Below are positions 12,351-22,686 of a stretch of DNA of 64,000 nucleotides, one piece after another; position 1 is the stretch's first letter, and each line of letters begins with the position of its first letter. The DNA is from Brenneria izadpanahii. GTDB lineage: Bacteria > Pseudomonadota > Gammaproteobacteria > Enterobacterales > Enterobacteriaceae. The translations under genes were made by a program, and so were the position numbers. The stretch covers positions 1 through 64,000 of the forward strand of contig NZ_CP050854.1 in assembly GCF_017569925.1 (NCBI RefSeq), written 5' to 3'. The notes under the pieces were generated by a model. The model did not search any database. It was not told the origin of the DNA and saw nothing but the letters and a program-made list of their open reading frames with translations.

Positions 12351-13667
12351 ATGGGTACGTTCAGTGAGTCATTATTTAGCGTGATTGAAAACCGCATCAG
12401 CCCGGTTGCGGCAAAACTTTCCAATCAGCGTCACGTTGTAGCAATTAAAGATGGTTTTATTGCCACCATGCCATTTTTGATTGTCGGCTCCTTTATGTTG
12501 CTATTTGCTCATCCCCCTTTCAGCGCGGACAGCCAGTGGGCGTTCGCCCAGTGGTGGCTAGGGATAGTCGAGCGTCATACCGAGCAGATCATGATGCCCT
12601 ACAATATGACCATGGGCATCATGGCGCTGTATATCTGTAGCGCGATTGCCTATAACCTGGCACAAAGCTACAAAATGAACGGCTTTATGGCGGCCTGCCT
12701 GGCGCTGATGTCGTTCCTGGTGACGGCGGCGCCGCAAAGCGACGGCAGCTTGCCGGTGGGATCGCTGGGGGGCGAGGGGATCTTTACCGCCATTCTGGTT
12801 GCGCTCTATGCCACGGAACTGATGCATTTCCTGCAGAAGCATAACATCGGTATCCGGCTGCCGGAGCAGGTGCCGCCGAAGATCCGCCAGTCTTTTGATC
12901 TGTTGATTCCGATCCTGGCCATTTTCCTGACGCTGTTTCCGCTCAGCCTGTTTATTCAAAGCCAGTTCGGCATGCTGTTGCCGCAGGCGATTATGGCGAT
13001 CTTCGCGCCGATTATCTCCGCTTCGGATTCGCTGCCCGCCATTTTGATCGCCGTGCTGTTATGCCATTTGCTGTGGTTTGCCGGGATCCACGGCGCGGTG
13101 ATCGTCGGGGGGATCTTGCAGGCTTTCTGGCTGACCAATCTGGGTCTTAACCAGCAGGCGCTAAATGCGGGCGCGCCTATCACTCAAATCTTTATCGAAC
13201 CATTCTGGCAGTTCTTTATCGTGGTGGGGGGCTCCGGTTCGACCATGGGCCTGGTGTTCCTTTATCTGCGCAGCCGTTCGGCTCATCTGCGCTCCATTGG
13301 CAAACTGGCCGTCGTTCCCAGTATGTTCAATATCAACGAACCGGTGATTTTTGGCTCTCCGGTGGTCATGAACCCGCTGTTGTTTATTCCGTTCATTACC
13401 GCGCCATTGGTCAACGCCGTTATCGCTTACGTCGCCACCAGAACCTCGCTGGTCAACCATGTGGTGTCGCTCGCTCCCTGGACAACGCCGGCGCCGATCG
13501 GCGCGGCCTGGTCCACCGGTTGGGATTGGCGGGCCATTGTGCTGGTCGGCGTACTGATTGTGGTGTCGGCGGTGATTTACTATCCGTTCTTCAAGATGTA
13601 CGAACGCCAGCTTTTAGCGCAGGAAAAAGAGACGATGCAAACCGAGGGGGTTACTGATGGAGCTTGA
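12351..13667 (+). CDS. PTS lactose/cellobiose-family enzyme IIC permease
   Basis: The 438-residue membrane component binds and translocates the sugar while EIIB phosphorylates it. It shows about ten hydrophobic segments and the family signature around FNINEPVIFGSPVVMNP (NEPxxFG, in the substrate-binding loop), with the HLLWFAGIHGAVIVGG region upstream. Length and motifs fit ChbC/CelB. The gene starts 15 bases after the IIB stop and overlaps the IIA start by 11 bases, so all three are translated together. The likely substrate is cellobiose, arbutin/salicin or a similar plant beta-glucoside. Confidence 0.94.
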   Translation: MGTFSESLFSVIENRISPVAAKLSNQRHVVAIKDGFIATMPFLIVGSFMLLFAHPPFSADSQWAFAQWWLGIVERHTEQIMMPYNMTMGIMALYICSAIAYNLAQSYKMNGFMAACLALMSFLVTAAPQSDGSLPVGSLGGEGIFTAILVALYATELMHFLQKHNIGIRLPEQVPPKIRQSFDLLIPILAIFLTLFPLSLFIQSQFGMLLPQAIMAIFAPIISASDSLPAILIAVLLCHLLWFAGIHGAVIVGGILQAFWLTNLGLNQQALNAGAPITQIFIEPFWQFFIVVGGSGSTMGLVFLYLRSRSAHLRSIGKLAVVPSMFNINEPVIFGSPVVMNPLLFIPFITAPLVNAVIAYVATRTSLVNHVVSLAPWTTPAPIGAAWSTGWDWRAIVLVGVLIVVSAVIYYPFFKMYERQLLAQEKETMQTEGVTDGA

Positions 13668-13977
13668 TGAAAACACGGTAATGGCGCTGATTATTCATGC
13701 CGGAGAAGCCCGTTCCAGCGCAATGGAAGCCCTGAGAGCCGCAAGAAAATATGACTGGGACCAGGCGGATGCGCTGCTGGCCGACGCCTCTGCCGCCGCG
13801 CGTAAGGCGCATCAGATTCAGACCGAACTGATCGGCGCGGATGAAGGGAGCGGAAAAATTCCGGTCAACCTGATTCTGGTCCATGCGCAGGATCATCTGA
13901 TGAATGCGATGCTGTGCCGCGAACTGGTTGAGGAACTTATTTATCTGCATAAGCGGATTGCCGCGCTTGCGCCTTAA
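13657..13977 (+). CDS. PTS lactose/cellobiose-family enzyme IIA
   Basis: The 106-residue all-helical EIIA takes phosphate from HPr. The phosphorylated histidine is His76 in NLILVHAQDHLMNAML, the usual VHAQDHLM motif. The N-terminus has IIHAGEARSSAMEALRAA, matching the ChbA/LacF trimer-forming helices. Its start lies inside the end of the IIC gene (11-base overlap). A short hairpin (ACCGGC-GAAT-GCCGGT, 14013-14028) with a modest T stretch follows and may thin out transcription before the glucosidase gene. Confidence 0.93.
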   Translation: MELDENTVMALIIHAGEARSSAMEALRAARKYDWDQADALLADASAAARKAHQIQTELIGADEGSGKIPVNLILVHAQDHLMNAMLCRELVEELIYLHKRIAALAP

Positions 13978-14046
13978 GCCGCTCGCGTATCGCGTTAACG
14001 CCAACCGTTTTTACCGGCGAATGCCGGTTTCTTTATCAAAAGCTAA

Positions 14047-15504
<1,458 letters not shown>

Positions 15505-15770
15505 GACGGCTTACTTATCAGCCCGGTGTCGGTTTCCCTGAATGACGCGGCCCTGCCCTTGGGGGCCGCATCCCCGCCGACTGAAATCTCTTGCGTATAA
15601 ATATGGCCGGATTTTCGGTTTGTTCGCATATGAGCGCGCTCAATAGACGTCAAAATTAGGAAATATCGCTTTCTTATCATTGATGACGAATATTAGCGTG
15701 CTTTATTTTGCTGGCTCTTCGTCGCTGAATCGCGTTAGCATAAAAACAGTCATATGCCGCTGGAAAAACT

Positions 15771-16586
15771 ATGTCTATTAAACTGATCGCTATTGATATG
15801 GATGGGACGCTGTTGACGCCCCAGAACCAGATTTCGCCTGCCGTGAAAGCCGCTATTGCCGCCGCCAGAGAAAAAGGCGTGCAGGTGGTATTGGCTACCG
15901 GCCGCCCGTTTATCGGCGTGGCGCGTTACCTGGCGGAGTTGGATTTACGGCAGGAAGGTTGCTATTGCATCACCAACAACGGCGCGCTGGTGCAACGCGC
16001 CAGCGATGGCGAGTGCGTGGCGCAAACCACGCTCAGCTTTGACGATTATCTCTACTTCGAAGCGCTGGCGCGCAAGCTCAATGTGCATTTCCACGCATTG
16101 GACTTCAACTTTGTCTACACCGCGAATAAAGATATCAGCGCCTATACCGTTCATGAGTCGAATCTGACCGGCATGCCGTTGAAGTATCGTGCGGTGGAAG
16201 AGATGGATCGCAGCCTGACGTTCCCGAAACTGATGATGATTGATGAGCCGCCGGTGCTGGATCGGGCCATCAGCCAGATCCCGCGGGAAGCGCATGAGCA
16301 TTACACCCTGATGAAGAGCGCCGAGTATTATCTGGAAATTCTGAATAAGCGGGTCAATAAGGGCGAAGGCGTGAAGATGCTGGCCGAACACCTGAAGATT
16401 CCCCGTGAAAGCGTAATGGCGATGGGCGATCAGGAAAACGATCTGGCGATGATTAATTACGCCGGGATTGGCGTAGCGATGGGCAATGCCATCGATGAGG
16501 TGAAGAAAGCCAGCCAGTTCGTCACCAAAACCAATGCGGAAGACGGCGTGGCTTACGCCATTGAGAAATTTGTTCTCAATGCCTGA
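15771..16586 (+). CDS. yidA: Cof-type HAD sugar-phosphatase YidA
   Basis: YidA dephosphorylates sugar phosphates such as erythrose-4-phosphate and glucose-1-phosphate in vitro. The 271-residue protein has HAD motif I IDMDGTLLTP (nucleophile Asp9 with Asp11), motif II ATGRP, motif III Lys in NKRVNKGEGVKML and motif IV MGDQENDLAMI. The C2-type cap lies between motifs II and III. In E. coli yidA follows gyrB closely; here about 9.5 kb of transport genes separate them. A clean terminator follows. Confidence 0.95.
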   Translation: MSIKLIAIDMDGTLLTPQNQISPAVKAAIAAAREKGVQVVLATGRPFIGVARYLAELDLRQEGCYCITNNGALVQRASDGECVAQTTLSFDDYLYFEALARKLNVHFHALDFNFVYTANKDISAYTVHESNLTGMPLKYRAVEEMDRSLTFPKLMMIDEPPVLDRAISQIPREAHEHYTLMKSAEYYLEILNKRVNKGEGVKMLAEHLKIPRESVMAMGDQENDLAMINYAGIGVAMGNAIDEVKKASQFVTKTNAEDGVAYAIEKFVLNA

Positions 16587-16601
16587 TGGCGGTTGTTTAT
16601 A

Positions 16602-16628
16602 GTAGCCATCAATGATGGCTACTTTTAT
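16602..16628 (+). terminator. Intrinsic terminator after yidA
   Basis: A perfect 9-base-pair stem, GTAGCCATC (16602-16610) with GATGGCTAC (16614-16622), closes a 3-base loop. TTTTATAT follows. It lies just 16 bases after the yidA stop. On the minus strand it could also serve the end of the small disrupted gene. Confidence 0.85.
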
Positions 16629-16636
16629 ATATGCCA

Positions 16637-17013
16637 TTAACGATCTTTCTGGATGACATCTACATGTAAGTGGTTATTAATCTTTTTCAACGAGAATTCA
16701 GTGATAAATTCACGACTAAAGGGGAAATCTCCAGCCGCAGATTTTTTCTTTGACGTCAGCTTCGCGGAGAAGTGATATTGCTGGCCTTCCGTAAAAACAT
16801 ATCCCTGCGCGGGGACGCACTGATTGGGCGACATGCCAACGTGTTTACCTTGCAAACCAAATGGCAGATAGCTGTCACAATGGATCCATACTTGGCTGTA
16901 TTGTATACAATAGCGTTTCCAACTATCTGACGGGCCATTGATATCTCGCCTAACGTCATCAAACGTAGTGCGCCTTCTTCTATCTGTTGGTTTTTCTGTT
17001 CTTGCGTTAGCAT
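16637..17013 (-). pseudogene. Frame-disrupted small gene of unknown function
   Basis: Two overlapping minus-strand frames together look like one protein. The first (start 17013, MLTQEQKNQQIEEGALRLMT) has an AAGGATT ribosome site and a helical N-terminus, and runs sensibly to about RQIVGNAIVYN near 16895. Its continuation becomes low-quality (Arg/Ser/Pro-rich) sequence. The adjacent frame, ending at 16637, takes over near QVWIHCDSYLPFGLQ. It continues as a plausible soluble domain rich in aromatic residues up to INNHLHVDVIQKDR. The switch needs a -1 change around 16880-16920, i.e. one inserted or two lost bases, a sequencing error or recoding. I do not recognise the family. A joined product would be about 125 residues. 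Confidence 0.55.
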
Positions 17014-17099
17014 GCGTCAAAATCCTTTTAACCATACCGGGAAATATCACTGGCGAGATTAACTCAATTCAAAAACTTTTTGTAAAGAGAAGGTTAATA

Positions 17100-17131
17100 A
17101 TAATTATCATGCTTCAACGCGTGATAATTAT
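17100..17131. repeat. AT-rich inverted repeat
   Basis: ATAATTATCA (17100-17109) and TGATAATTAT (17122-17131) form a perfect 10-base-pair inverted repeat around a 12-base spacer. It lies between the regulator stop (17242) and the disrupted gene start (17013), both on the minus strand. It could be a weak terminator for the regulator or a protein-binding site upstream of the small gene. Confidence 0.45.
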
Positions 17132-17241
17132 TTTAAATTATTCACCTGCTATTTATTAGCGCGAAAACTAATTCCTAAGAAACGCTTTAATGAAAAGCGT
17201 AAAAACAAATAACACGCAAAAAAACCGATGGAACGAGTCGA

Positions 17242-18147
17242 TTATTCTAATGACAGGCAGTCGGTTATTTTTTCTTTTATCATCCGGGTGACGTGATTAA
17301 CTAGCTGGCTTCTGGGAATTTGCGGCGGGTAAACCGCGCAGTACGCCATTTTTATATTGGGAGTAAAAGGCTTAACGATAACCGGGGACGGACTATTTAA
17401 CGCCGTGATGAAATCCACGACGCCGATACCCACATTTTTTGCCGCCAGCGCGCAGCTGTTAGCCATCGAGGTTTCAATCGGATTGTGCAAATATCCCAGC
17501 TCTTTTCTGAGCGATATATCGATTTGCGCCCGTAACGGCGTGGTTCTGCCTGGTAGAATGGCGCGGTAATGGGTTAGGTCGTCAATGGTGATCTGATCCG
17601 CTTTCGCCAAAGGATGCGTCATCGACAATACGGCAACAGCGCTAGCGTCGGCCAGCGGTTCGGCTTCCAGACCTTTGTTGCCTACCTGACCAAAAATAAA
17701 GCCGACGTCGTACTGGTTCGCCGTGATGGCCTCGGTGATATGGCTGGTGCTTTCGATGTCTAAAAACAATGAGATATCAGGATATTCGGTGATTAAGGCG
17801 GGAAGCATTTGCTCCGAACAGAGCAGCGACAGCGCCTGAACCGAGGCAATGCGCAGTACGCTGCCTTTGGCATGACGAATTTCATCGGCAATCAGGGCGA
17901 TGTGATCCAGCCCCAGATAGAGGCGATCCACCTCCCGGTAAAGCTTCATCGCTTCGGCGCGGGGAATAAGGCCGCGCCCGTCCCGATCGAACAATTTCAG
18001 GTTCAGGGCGTATTCAAAATCCCGGATAAGTCGGCTTACCGCTGGTTGGGTAATGTGCATCATGTTGGCCGCCGCCGTGATCCCGCCGGTAAGGATGACT
18101 TTGTGAAAAGCTTCAACCTGGCGGGGATTGATTCGCATACTGTTCAC
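17242..18147 (-). CDS. LysR-type transcriptional regulator
   Basis: A 301-residue LysR protein. The winged helix-turn-helix is at the N-terminus (QVEAFHKVILTGGITAAANM, then ITQPAVSRLIRDFEYALN). An effector-binding domain begins near residue 95 (GSVLRIASVQALSLLCSEQM). It resembles the opine-regulator branch (OccR/NocR-like) by eye. A second ATG three codons in (18138) is a possible start. It is divergent from the peptide-type ABC/nucleoside hydrolase operon with a 132-base shared promoter region. By the usual LysR arrangement it probably controls that operon in response to its substrate. Confidence 0.92.
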   Translation of the reverse strand: MNSMRINPRQVEAFHKVILTGGITAAANMMHITQPAVSRLIRDFEYALNLKLFDRDGRGLIPRAEAMKLYREVDRLYLGLDHIALIADEIRHAKGSVLRIASVQALSLLCSEQMLPALITEYPDISLFLDIESTSHITEAITANQYDVGFIFGQVGNKGLEAEPLADASAVAVLSMTHPLAKADQITIDDLTHYRAILPGRTTPLRAQIDISLRKELGYLHNPIETSMANSCALAAKNVGIGVVDFITALNSPSPVIVKPFTPNIKMAYCAVYPPQIPRSQLVNHVTRMIKEKITDCLSLE

Positions 18148-18279
18148 TCCGAAACATAATATTTAGTTATCAATTTAACACAAAATGTAATTTTTATTTA
18201 TCTAATCTAGCGCATAGACTCCAGCAATATAATATTTTATGCACTACATAAATCTGCCATGGAATAGAGGGATTGATGA
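18148..18279. promoter_or_regulatory. Divergent regulator/operon promoter region
   Basis: This 132-base AT-rich region holds the control sites for the LysR gene (minus) and the transporter operon (plus). A perfect -10 hexamer TATAAT is at 18228-18233, facing the operon, without a good -35 box, as expected for activator-dependent promoters. The ribosome site GAGGG for the binding-protein gene is at the right end. No single LysR T-N11-A box stands out. Confidence 0.5.
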
Positions 18280-19830
18280 ATGAAACAATCAACGATGGCA
18301 TTATTTTTCACTTTTTTATTTTCATCTTCGCCTTTGGTTTTTAGTGCTGATCTGAATATTGGTTTGGCTACATCCACAACGTCAATGGATCCTCAGTTTT
18401 ATGTGGGGGGACAAAATAGCGCAATGGCGCGTAATATTTTTGACAGTTTGGTTTCTCAGGATGAAAAGCAACAAATTTCTCCTGCCTTGGCCGTATCGTG
18501 GAAAGTTATTGACGATAAAACCTGGGAATTCTCATTACGGCCAGGCGTAAAGTTTCATGACGGCGGTGATTTTACCGCCAAAGATGTGATTGCCAGCATC
18601 AAACGCGTCGCGCTGGCATCAAAAAACAGCCCGAGTTCTTATGCGCCTTACGTCAACGATATTGCTGATATTAAAGAGATCGATCCGTTAACGCTGCGCA
18701 TCACCACCAAAGAACCGTCGCCTTTGCTGTTGAATAATTTAAGCCGAGTTTCAATTTTACCGGCCCGTCTCGAAACGGTGCCGACGGAAACGCTGAATGC
18801 CGGGAAAGACGTAATTGGAACCGGGCCTTTCAAGTTTGTTTCCTGGGTGCCCGACGATCGGGTCGTTCTTGAACGTAATGATAACTACTGGGGGGGAAAA
18901 GCCGAGTGGGACAAGGTTACCGTTCGTGTATTTAAAAACAGCAGCGCCCGTGTAGCCGCCATTTTATCCGGTGATGTGGACATGATCGAAAGCGTTCCAA
19001 CAGCCGACAGCCGTAATATTTTAAAAAATAATCAGTTACACACGATTTCAACACCAGGGAATCGTATTATTTATCTGCATATGGACCAGCAGCGCGACGT
19101 ATCTCCGTTCGCTAAAGGTCCTGATGGCAAAAATCCATTACTAAAAAAAGAAGTCCGCCAGGCGATGTCTTTAGCGCTTAATCGTCAGGCAATCGTCGAT
19201 CGTATTATGGACGGGCAGGCCGTACCGGCCTCCCAGCTTGTGCCTAAAGGGTATTTCGGCTATTCCGCCTCCATTCCCGCGCCGGTTTACAACCCGGAGA
19301 AAGCCAAACAGGAACTGGCGGCGGCGGGATACCCCGACGGCTTTACGTTGACGTTTCATGCTTCAAACGATCGATATCCCAATGACGCGAAAATCGCGCA
19401 GGCTATCGGTCAGATGTTTACCCGCGTCGGGATAAAAACCGACGTTGTAACGATGCCGGGCAGCGTCTATTTCTCGCGTGCGGCCCGTCTCGAATTCAGT
19501 TTGATCATGGGCGGCGCGGCCATCGAAACCGGAGAAGCGTCCGGCGTTCTGGGGCCGTTGCTGGAGACCTTCGGTCCCAATGGCGGGCAGGGCAACCGTG
19601 GCCGCTATTCCAATCCCGCTTTTGATAAAGCGTTGAACGACGCACGTTCAACCATGGATAGCGCGCGGCGGGAAGCGTTACTGGCCGAAGCGATGAACAT
19701 CGGTATGAACGATCAGGGCGTGATTCCGGTGATGTTCCTGTCCAACACCTGGGCGATGAAGAAGCAGTACACCTATGTGGGGCGCTCGGATGCCTACACG
19801 CTGCCTTACTTCGTCCGTTCGGCGCAGTAG
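18280..19830 (+). CDS. ABC transporter substrate-binding protein, peptide/opine family (SBP_bac_5)
   Basis: A 516-residue periplasmic binding protein of the DppA/OppA class. A signal peptide covers about residues 1-22 (MALFFTFLFSSSPLVFS, then ADLN). Family features include the N-terminal LNIGLATSTTSMDPQF, KFHDGGDFTAKDV and GTGPFKFVSWVPDD. It heads an operon with a DHDPS-fold enzyme, two nucleoside hydrolases, two permeases and a fused ATPase. The ligand could therefore be a nucleoside conjugate or a nucleoside rather than a peptide; that is an inference from the neighbours. Confidence 0.93.
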   Translation: MKQSTMALFFTFLFSSSPLVFSADLNIGLATSTTSMDPQFYVGGQNSAMARNIFDSLVSQDEKQQISPALAVSWKVIDDKTWEFSLRPGVKFHDGGDFTAKDVIASIKRVALASKNSPSSYAPYVNDIADIKEIDPLTLRITTKEPSPLLLNNLSRVSILPARLETVPTETLNAGKDVIGTGPFKFVSWVPDDRVVLERNDNYWGGKAEWDKVTVRVFKNSSARVAAILSGDVDMIESVPTADSRNILKNNQLHTISTPGNRIIYLHMDQQRDVSPFAKGPDGKNPLLKKEVRQAMSLALNRQAIVDRIMDGQAVPASQLVPKGYFGYSASIPAPVYNPEKAKQELAAAGYPDGFTLTFHASNDRYPNDAKIAQAIGQMFTRVGIKTDVVTMPGSVYFSRAARLEFSLIMGGAAIETGEASGVLGPLLETFGPNGGQGNRGRYSNPAFDKALNDARSTMDSARREALLAEAMNIGMNDQGVIPVMFLSNTWAMKKQYTYVGRSDAYTLPYFVRSAQ

Positions 19831-19855
19831 CCCCGCATCACGATAGGAGAACGGT

Positions 19856-20740
19856 ATGAGCGTATTCAGCGGCGTGTTTCCCTACCTGGTTTCGCCCGTT
19901 AAACCGGATGGCCAGGTTGATCGCGCGGTATTGGCTCAGCTAACCGAACACCTTATCAATTGCGGCGTACATGGGTTGGTGCCTCTCGGCAGTACGGGGG
20001 AATTCGCTTATCTCTCCGCCGCCCAGCGGGAAGATGTGGTCAGAACGGTTATCGACGCCGCCCGCGGCCGCGTGCCCGTTATCGCCGGCGTGGCCTCCAC
20101 GACGATTCGCGATGCGGTAGAACAGACGCGGCGCTATATCGAACTGGGCGCTGACGGTATCCTTGCCGTGCTGGAAGCCTATTTCCCGCTTAAGGACGAC
20201 GGCGTCGAGCGCTATTTCCGCGCGATTGCCGAGGCCGCCGGGCAAAAGCCGGTGGTGTTGTATACCAACCCGCAATTCCAGCGTTCCGATCTCAGCCTGC
20301 CGGTTATTGAACGGCTGAGCTATGTCGATAACATCCGCTATATCAAAGATGCTTCCACCAATACCGGGCGTTTACTGTCCATTATTGAACGAACCCGCGG
20401 GCGAATGGAGGTGTTCTCCGCCTCTGCCCATATTCCCGCCTGCGTGATGCTGATCGGCGGCGTCGGCTGGATGGCCGGCCCGGCCTGTATTGTCCCCAAA
20501 CAGAGTATTGCCCTGTACGAAGCCGCCCGCTCGGGCGACTGGGTAACGGCAATGGCTCTTCAGCGCCCGCTGTGGCGCATCAATGAAATTTTCGCCCGTT
20601 ATTCCATTGCCGGCTGTATTAAAGCGGCGCTGCAATTGCAGGGATTCGACGTGGGAGATCCGCTGCCGCCGCAGCCGTCGCTGGATGAACGGGCGCGCCA
20701 AGAGATCGCCGAGGTTCTGACGTCCGTCGGCGCTTTATAA
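19856..20740 (+). CDS. Dihydrodipicolinate synthase/N-acetylneuraminate lyase family protein
   Basis: A 294-residue class I aldolase-fold enzyme. The GxxGE motif is [11 protein letters not shown] near residue 45, the conserved Tyr lies in VVLYTNPQF and the Schiff-base Lys is in [12 protein letters not shown] at about residue 165. These fit the family, which includes DapA, NanA and sugar-acid aldolases or dehydratases. It differs from housekeeping DapA, and an operon with nucleoside hydrolases argues against lysine synthesis. The likely role is cleaving or making a keto-acid from the imported compound. A good ribosome site AGGAGAACGGT precedes the ATG. Confidence 0.88.
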   Translation: MSVFSGVFPYLVSPVKPDGQVDRAVLAQLTEHLINCGVHGLVPLGSTGEFAYLSAAQREDVVRTVIDAARGRVPVIAGVASTTIRDAVEQTRRYIELGADGILAVLEAYFPLKDDGVERYFRAIAEAAGQKPVVLYTNPQFQRSDLSLPVIERLSYVDNIRYIKDASTNTGRLLSIIERTRGRMEVFSASAHIPACVMLIGGVGWMAGPACIVPKQSIALYEAARSGDWVTAMALQRPLWRINEIFARYSIAGCIKAALQLQGFDVGDPLPPQPSLDERARQEIAEVLTSVGAL

Positions 20741-20777
20741 TATGTAACAACATCTTGAAGAAGGGAACGGTCGCCGG

Positions 20778-21731
20778 ATGAGTGCTGTACCGATTATTAT
20801 TGATTGCGATCCGGGGATTGATGACGCCATCGCGCTGTTGAGCGCATTTGTCTCGCCTGAGCTGGATATTCTCGGCATTTGTGCGGTTTGCGGCAATCAA
20901 CCGCTGGAGCGCACGGTTCATAACGCTTTGCAAATCACCGAACTGGGGAGACGTACGGATATTCCCGTCTATGCCGGGTGTCATCGTCCCCTTTTCCGCG
21001 ATGCGATTCATGGCCAGTTTCATGGGAAAAGCGGATTGGGGAACACGGTCTTACCCGAACCACGGAAACGGGCCGAATCCCAGCATGCGGTGAGCTTTAT
21101 CATTGAGCAATGCGAACAGGCCGCGGCGGCCGGTAAACCCATCACGCTGTGTACGCTGGGGCCGCTAACCAATCTGGCGACCGCGTTGATTATGAAACCC
21201 GCCATCGCCGGCGGCATTGAACGCGTCGTTATGATGGGGGGCGCTTACCGGGAGGCCGGAAACCGCAGTCTGACGTCGGAATTCAATATGCTGGCCGACC
21301 CTCATGCGGCGCATGTGGTGTTCTCTTCCTCCATCGCCATTGTCGCGCTGCCGTTGGATGCCACGCACCAGGTGATCCTGACGCCGGAACAGGTTGCGCG
21401 CTTTATTGCGCTTTCCGGCCGGATTTCCGCGCCGCTGGGGGAAATGATGGCGTTCTGGGATCGTAACGATATCCGCCGTTACGGTTCGCGCGGCGGGCCG
21501 CTGCACGATCCGCTGGTCATCGCCTGGCTACTGGCGCCGCACTGTTTTAACAGCGAAAAAGCGCGGGTCTACATTGAACATGAAAGCGAGCTTTGCATGG
21601 GGCAGACCGTGGCTGACTGGTATGGTAAGACCGGTGGGCGGCCTAATGTGGATGTGGTGACGAAAGTTGATGCTGAACGGGTTTTTGCGCTGTTTGCCGA
21701 ACGCCTGAACCGCTATGAAGTGAAAGCCTGA
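20778..21731 (+). CDS. Nucleoside hydrolase, copy 1
   Basis: Nucleoside hydrolases cut the N-glycosidic bond of ribonucleosides to give free base and ribose. The 317-residue protein has the calcium-binding IIIDCDPGIDDAIALL at its N-terminus. TLGPLTNLATAL and the catalytic-His segment GGPLHDPLVIAWLL are also present. The next gene is another hydrolase of identical length with clear but incomplete similarity, separated by one base. Tandem copies in a transport operon suggest different base preferences. The specificity (purine or pyrimidine) cannot be told by eye. Confidence 0.93.
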   Translation: MSAVPIIIDCDPGIDDAIALLSAFVSPELDILGICAVCGNQPLERTVHNALQITELGRRTDIPVYAGCHRPLFRDAIHGQFHGKSGLGNTVLPEPRKRAESQHAVSFIIEQCEQAAAAGKPITLCTLGPLTNLATALIMKPAIAGGIERVVMMGGAYREAGNRSLTSEFNMLADPHAAHVVFSSSIAIVALPLDATHQVILTPEQVARFIALSGRISAPLGEMMAFWDRNDIRRYGSRGGPLHDPLVIAWLLAPHCFNSEKARVYIEHESELCMGQTVADWYGKTGGRPNVDVVTKVDAERVFALFAERLNRYEVKA

Positions 21732-21732
21732 T

Positions 21733-22686
21733 ATGGTTAAAGAACGCATTATTATTGATACCGATCCCGGTGTGGATGACGCCATCGCCATTTGGCTGGC
21801 GATGGCGGCGCCGGAATTGGACATTCTGGGCATCACGGTGGTGGCGGGCAATGTGCCGCTTGAGGATACGCTGGCCAACGCCTGCAAGGTGGTCGGGTTG
21901 ACCGGCAGAACGGATGTGCCGGTTTACGCCGGCGCGACAGGGCCGCTGGTGCGCGAGCAGGTCTATGGTAAGTACGCGCATATCGGGGCGTTTTCTCATG
22001 ATCTGGTGCCGGATTCGTCTTTCCGCGCGGAGCAGGAGCATGCGGTTGATTTTCTGGTGCGCGTGGCGCGCCAGGCCGCGGCGGACAACAATCCGATAAC
22101 CCTGTGCGCGCTGGGGCCGTTGACCAACCTGGCGTTGGCGCTGCGTCATCATCCTGATGTCGCCCGCGGCATCAAACGGATTGTCACCATGAGCTGCGCT
22201 TTTAGCGCGTTGGGCAATCGTGTTCCCTGGGCGGATTTTAACGTTTACGCCGATCCCCATGCGGCGGCGATCGTTTTTTCTTCCGGCGTTCCTGTCGTGA
22301 TCATGCCGCTGGATATGACGTTTCAGGTGCTTATTCAGAAACAACAGATTGATGACCTGGAACGCCGCGCCGGCGCGCCTGGTGCGGCGCTGGCGGCGTT
22401 ATTACGCCGCTTCGACCGTAACGAAGTCGCCCGTTTCGGCCGCGAAGGCGGGCCGATTCATGACGCCACCGTGGTAGCATGGTTACTCAACCCCGCGTTG
22501 TTCAGCGGCGTATCGGCCAGAGTAGAGGTGGAAGTCGTTGGCCGCACGGCCGGCTATGCGTTTGCCGATTTTTATAACAAGCTCGGCCGGCCCGCCAATG
22601 CGCTGGTGATGCGGGATACGGATGAGCAGGGCGTTCTGGCCCTGCTTGCGGACTATCTGAACCGCTATGGTTCTGAGGACAGTTGA
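21733..22686 (+). CDS. Nucleoside hydrolase, copy 2
   Basis: A 317-residue homologue of the preceding gene product, starting one base after its stop. It has IIIDTDPGVDDAIAIW at the N-terminus, ALGPLTNLALALR and the GGPIHDATVVAWLL catalytic-His region, so the calcium and ribose-binding residues are kept. The two copies diverge most in the middle (SCAFSALGNRVPWADFNVY against the GGAYREAGNRS region), which borders the nucleobase pocket. That fits different base specificities after an old duplication. It overlaps the next permease gene by 4 bases. Confidence 0.93.
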   Translation: MVKERIIIDTDPGVDDAIAIWLAMAAPELDILGITVVAGNVPLEDTLANACKVVGLTGRTDVPVYAGATGPLVREQVYGKYAHIGAFSHDLVPDSSFRAEQEHAVDFLVRVARQAAADNNPITLCALGPLTNLALALRHHPDVARGIKRIVTMSCAFSALGNRVPWADFNVYADPHAAAIVFSSGVPVVIMPLDMTFQVLIQKQQIDDLERRAGAPGAALAALLRRFDRNEVARFGREGGPIHDATVVAWLLNPALFSGVSARVEVEVVGRTAGYAFADFYNKLGRPANALVMRDTDEQGVLALLADYLNRYGSEDS

